A stretch of DNA of 64,000 nt from Caenorhabditis remanei (Eukaryota; Nematoda; Chromadorea; Rhabditida; Rhabditidae), in assembly GCF_010183535.1 (NCBI RefSeq), contig NC_071329.1:2108001-2172000 (forward strand). Reading direction: 5' to 3'. Position numbers and translations under genes: made by a program. This document shows positions 61,667 to 64,000 of the stretch, one piece after another. Every line of letters starts with the position of its first letter. The first letter of the stretch is position 1. The notes under the pieces were generated by a model. That model did not search any database. It had not been told where the DNA came from and saw only the letters and a program-made list of their open reading frames with translations.

Positions 61667-61990
61667 GCGAATCTATATAGATACACAAAGTAGGTCTAAA
61701 ACATGAAAAAATGAAGCTAGACCACGTATTCAAAAACTCGTCCACGCTGAGAAAACTAGGCCATCGACAGAAAGTTAGGCCACTTGGTCAAAAATTTCAA
61801 GTAAAAATTTTTTAATTCACGAGTTTTCCACGTGTATTACACAAAAATCTCTTTTTTTTGTTTTTCTTACTTTATCGATTATTCCCGATTTTTTGCTTCA
61901 CAAAAAAAACATCCAAACGATGCTCCGACATCCCGTCGTTGCATGTGAATACAAATGGTTCTCAGGCCCGCTTGGTAAGTCGCTTCCCTG
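61667..61990. other. Spacer of the inverted duplication
   Basis: Single-copy DNA between the arms. Contains GGCCTAG/TTAGGCCAC words (61,740-61,785) and, on the plus strand, a candidate first exon for the right AT-hook gene. Confidence 0.6.
61920..61974 (+). CDS. Candidate first exon of the right AT-hook gene
   Basis: ATG at 61920 opens MLRHPVVACEYKWFSGPL and ends G|GTAAGT in phase 1. Spliced to TTTTCCAG|AACCAATG at 62142 it reads straight into the AT-hook frame (GPL-EP-MSTVV), giving 144 aa. The donor sits in the spacer, outside the duplicated arm, so only the right copy can use it. Confidence 0.4.
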
Positions 61991-62146
61991 ATTTGATCTA
62001 CCAGACCGCCCATTTTTTAGTTTTTTGTCTTTTAGAGTTGGGTTTCCTCATTTTATTGACTTTTAAAGCCGTTTTTCGACCAATTTTTGCCTTCCCTTTG
62101 ACTTCATCCCCTTTAACTCTGCAACTCTTTAAATTTTCCAGAACCA

Positions 62147-62521
62147 ATGTCAACAGTTGTGAAGCGATCAGTCGGGCGGCCCCGCAAACATCCCATCCAA
62201 TCCCCCGAGTCACCGGAAGTCTCCGCCCACAATTCTCCAGAAGTCACCATCGTCGAATCGTCCCGCACACCACCGTCACGTAAACTTCTGAAACCGAGAA
62301 TCGCGCGGGACGCCACGACGAGACGTGTCAAAAGGAATATGGACCTTCGTGACAAGAACAATCGAATCAAGTTCCGGTCGAGTTTGTTGAGTAAGAAGGA
62401 CAGAGCATGGAGGGATTCGTCGTGGGAGACTGATGATGAGCACGAGGGGGCGGAGTCTACGGAGAAAGAGGAGGAGAGCAAGGAAAACGAGCCGACGCAA
62501 GAGGAGAAGATTAGAGGATAA
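62147..62521 (+). CDS. AT-hook protein, right copy
   Basis: 124 aa, nearly identical to the left copy: VGRPRKHP AT-hook, Ser-Pro segment, basic middle, acidic tail. Differences are small in-frame indels (one Ser fewer after TPPS; one Asp fewer in TDDEHE; an extra KE pair in TEKEEESK) and a C-terminal Gly for Lys. All indels keep frame, suggesting that the protein is maintained. Possible 5' extension through exon 61920-61974. Confidence 0.75.
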   Translation: MSTVVKRSVGRPRKHPIQSPESPEVSAHNSPEVTIVESSRTPPSRKLLKPRIARDATTRRVKRNMDLRDKNNRIKFRSSLLSKKDRAWRDSSWETDDEHEGAESTEKEEESKENEPTQEEKIRG

Positions 62522-62680
62522 GTATATGCATTATTTGATAGTGGTCTATAAATTTTGTGATGTTTTAAGTTTCAAGTTTTATTAGCTGCTGATGGGTAGA
62601 GTAATCAAGACAAATTATTAAAATGTTACAGAAATTATCATTTAATGATACTGATTGACAGATTTACAAGAATATTTAAT

Positions 62681-63332
62681 TCACTTGGACGACATCTCCA
62701 TTAGCTCCACAATCTTTGGCTCCGAATCCTCCATAAAACTGGTGACCTTGCTGTGGTACTCCATGTGATGGTTGTAGCTCGAGAAGTCCTTGAATCCTCT
62801 GTCACACTTCTCGCACGACCACATCGATTCCTGGTTGTCCTTACTCCTCTGAGCAACAAGACGGTCACACTCGAATTTCAGTTTTTTGGACGTCTTGAGA
62901 AGATCCGTGACTGTTTTGCACCTGTTGATGGTTTTGACTTGACGGAGCATTTTGTGGTGGAGACTCGTTTCTCGGAGAGCACTTTCCTTTTCCAATTGCT
63001 CAATGTACTCGGATAGTGGCTTGCTGAAACAGAAAACATTTGATGAATGTTATTGTTTGATTTATTCAAACTTACGCAACGACTCCACGACGAGCTCTCG
63101 GCTTCTGAATTCCACGTCTTCTAAGAATATTCGGAATCTTACGCGTCTTCACTGGTTTAACCGGCAACTTCCAAATACTCTTAATGAGTTCTTTGTGAAG
63201 TATCCGGATTCTCAAACTGCTATCTTTCTTTTTGCGGAGTTTTAGAAGTGTAGATTGAGCCAGTTGCAGATAATGGCTAGAATTGATTGGGGGCTCGACA
63301 AAAGTGTACTCGCGACGGGGTGATGGGGACAT
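62681..63332 (-). CDS. C2H2 zinc-finger protein, right copy
   Basis: Exons 63076-63332 and 62681-63023, 52-bp intron, 199 aa. Same basic N-terminus, charged helix and intact C-x2-C-x12-H-x3-H finger as the left copy. It lacks two residues at the exon 1 end (VVA then KPLSEY) and ends earlier, at SSK, because of a TGA where the left copy continues. The C-terminal tail differs most (MEDSEPKIVELMEMSSK versus MEGMDSEPKCVEQEEMSSKRI). Leader lacks the CCAG found before the left ATG. Confidence 0.83.
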
Positions 63333-63837
63333 GTTGAGAGAAGGTAACGGTACGAGCGATGAGGGGTGGGGGTAGACTGACTATGAGAGTATGGAGATCT
63401 ATAACGCGGACGCAACGCAACCGCAACGCAACCACAACGCGAACTCAATAAAATGTGTGATTTGATCTTCCCAGGAGCTCGTCTCCTGGGACGCGCGCAG
63501 AACTCCTTTACACGTATACACATAAAACCATAATTGGTATGGTTACGAGTAAAGGTTACGGTGGGAAAACCTGAGACAGATTTAAAAGAAATTGAAAAGC
63601 CAGAATACTAAAAGAAACGTGTCTGAACGATGATTCGATATCCCGTTGGCTGTTTTTTGAATCCTTTGTCAAAAGCACCGCTCATACCTGGTATAAGTAC
63701 CGCCCGGATTAGAACTTCTTCAACTCCACAATTTCTTGAAGATAATAAGCGTCGTGACCAGAGTTGATAGGAATTCGGATTTCCGTATTTCGGATAATAA
63801 AACGGTTTTTAATTGTGATAGTCAAATTCGGCTGGTT

Positions 63838-63995
63838 GAGAGCTTTCAGAAAAGTATAATCATGACGGGGTTTGAAGAAAATTGGGTCCCGACGCGGAAA
63901 CTACAGTAATCGACCCGGACTACTGTAGTTTTCGCGTCGAGACCCAATTTTTTTCAAACCATGGCATGATTATACTTTTCTGAAAGCTCTCGTTT
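63838..63995. mobile_element. Fold-back element at window end
   Basis: GAGAGCTTTCAGAAAAGTAT at the left is inverted at 63,972-63,993. The arms continue inward (AATTGGGTC, CTACTGTAGTTTTCGCGTC/GACGCGGAAACTACAGTA) to a short centre. About 70-bp arms, no coding capacity. Confidence 0.65.
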
Positions 63996-64000
63996 TGCTG

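Larger units (their letters stand above)
61991..63785. repeat. Right arm of the large inverted segmental duplication
   Basis: Inverse counterpart of 59,704-61,666; same gene pair in mirror order. Right edge near CGAAATACGGAAATCC (minus strand). Confidence 0.9.

Noticed and set aside
60331..63332. Operon of zinc-finger and AT-hook genes
   Set aside because: The genes converge within each arm and diverge across the spacer, so they cannot be co-transcribed.

Overview
This window is nuclear DNA of a nematode, almost certainly a Caenorhabditis species other than a named one I can identify. The evidence is AT-rich sequence, tiny introns (43-60 bp) ending in TTTTCAG-like acceptors beside multi-kb introns, dense palindromic MITE-like repeats, and protein families typical of Caenorhabditis (DUF3557-like, short CBP/p300 paralogs). 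No bacterial, organellar or viral genes are seen. Layout. (1) 1-22,571, minus strand: the 5' part of one very long gene, running off the left edge. Seven coding exons were reassembled from splice sites with consistent phases. They encode the N-terminal Ras-binding-like domain and linker of a PLEKHG5/Syx-type RhoGEF (C. elegans rhgf-2 type); the catalytic DH and PH domains must lie beyond position 1. At least one, and possibly three, alternative first exons sit inside its introns; those at 9.7 kb and 7.3 kb would give isoforms lacking the Ras-binding-like domain. Its 11-kb, 4.3-kb, 2.6-kb, 2.0-kb and 1.3-kb introns are packed with repeats. (2) 22.6-36.3 kb: about 13.7 kb with no gene I can support, only dispersed repeats and two tRNA-like modules. 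(3) 36,342-40,460, minus: a complete four-exon glycerol kinase gene (502 aa). (4) 40.5-48.7 kb: repeat-rich intergenic DNA. (5) 48,701-50,537, minus: a complete eight-exon TMBIM/Lifeguard (Bax-inhibitor-1 superfamily) membrane protein gene (268 aa). (6) 51,434-53,610, minus: a two-exon CBP/p300-like acetyltransferase paralog (511 aa) that keeps only the Cys-rich and HAT regions. (7) 53.9-59.5 kb, plus: a direct tandem duplication of a DUF3557-like gene. Copy 1 has a nonsense codon; copy 2 has a 698-bp TIR transposon in its second exon, a frameshift, and a fold-back element in its last intron. (8) 59.7-63.8 kb: a near-perfect inverted segmental duplication (arms about 1.8-2.0 kb, spacer about 0.32 kb). 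Each arm carries the same convergent pair: a roughly 200-aa C2H2 zinc-finger protein and a 124-aa AT-hook protein, both open in both arms. How the genes relate: these are independent eukaryotic transcription units, not an operon or pathway. Functional themes are Rho GTPase signalling, glycerol metabolism, ER/Golgi membrane ion homeostasis, and chromatin (HAT paralog, zinc-finger and AT-hook proteins). The right third (51-64 kb) behaves as a fast-evolving duplicated neighbourhood. The rest of the sequence is a mosaic of recurring repeat families: GTAGTTGACAAC palindromes, GGACATCCGG/CAGACAGACA minisatellites, GTGGCCTAGAA repeats, CGGAAGT 7-mer elements, and CTAGGGAAGG fold-backs.
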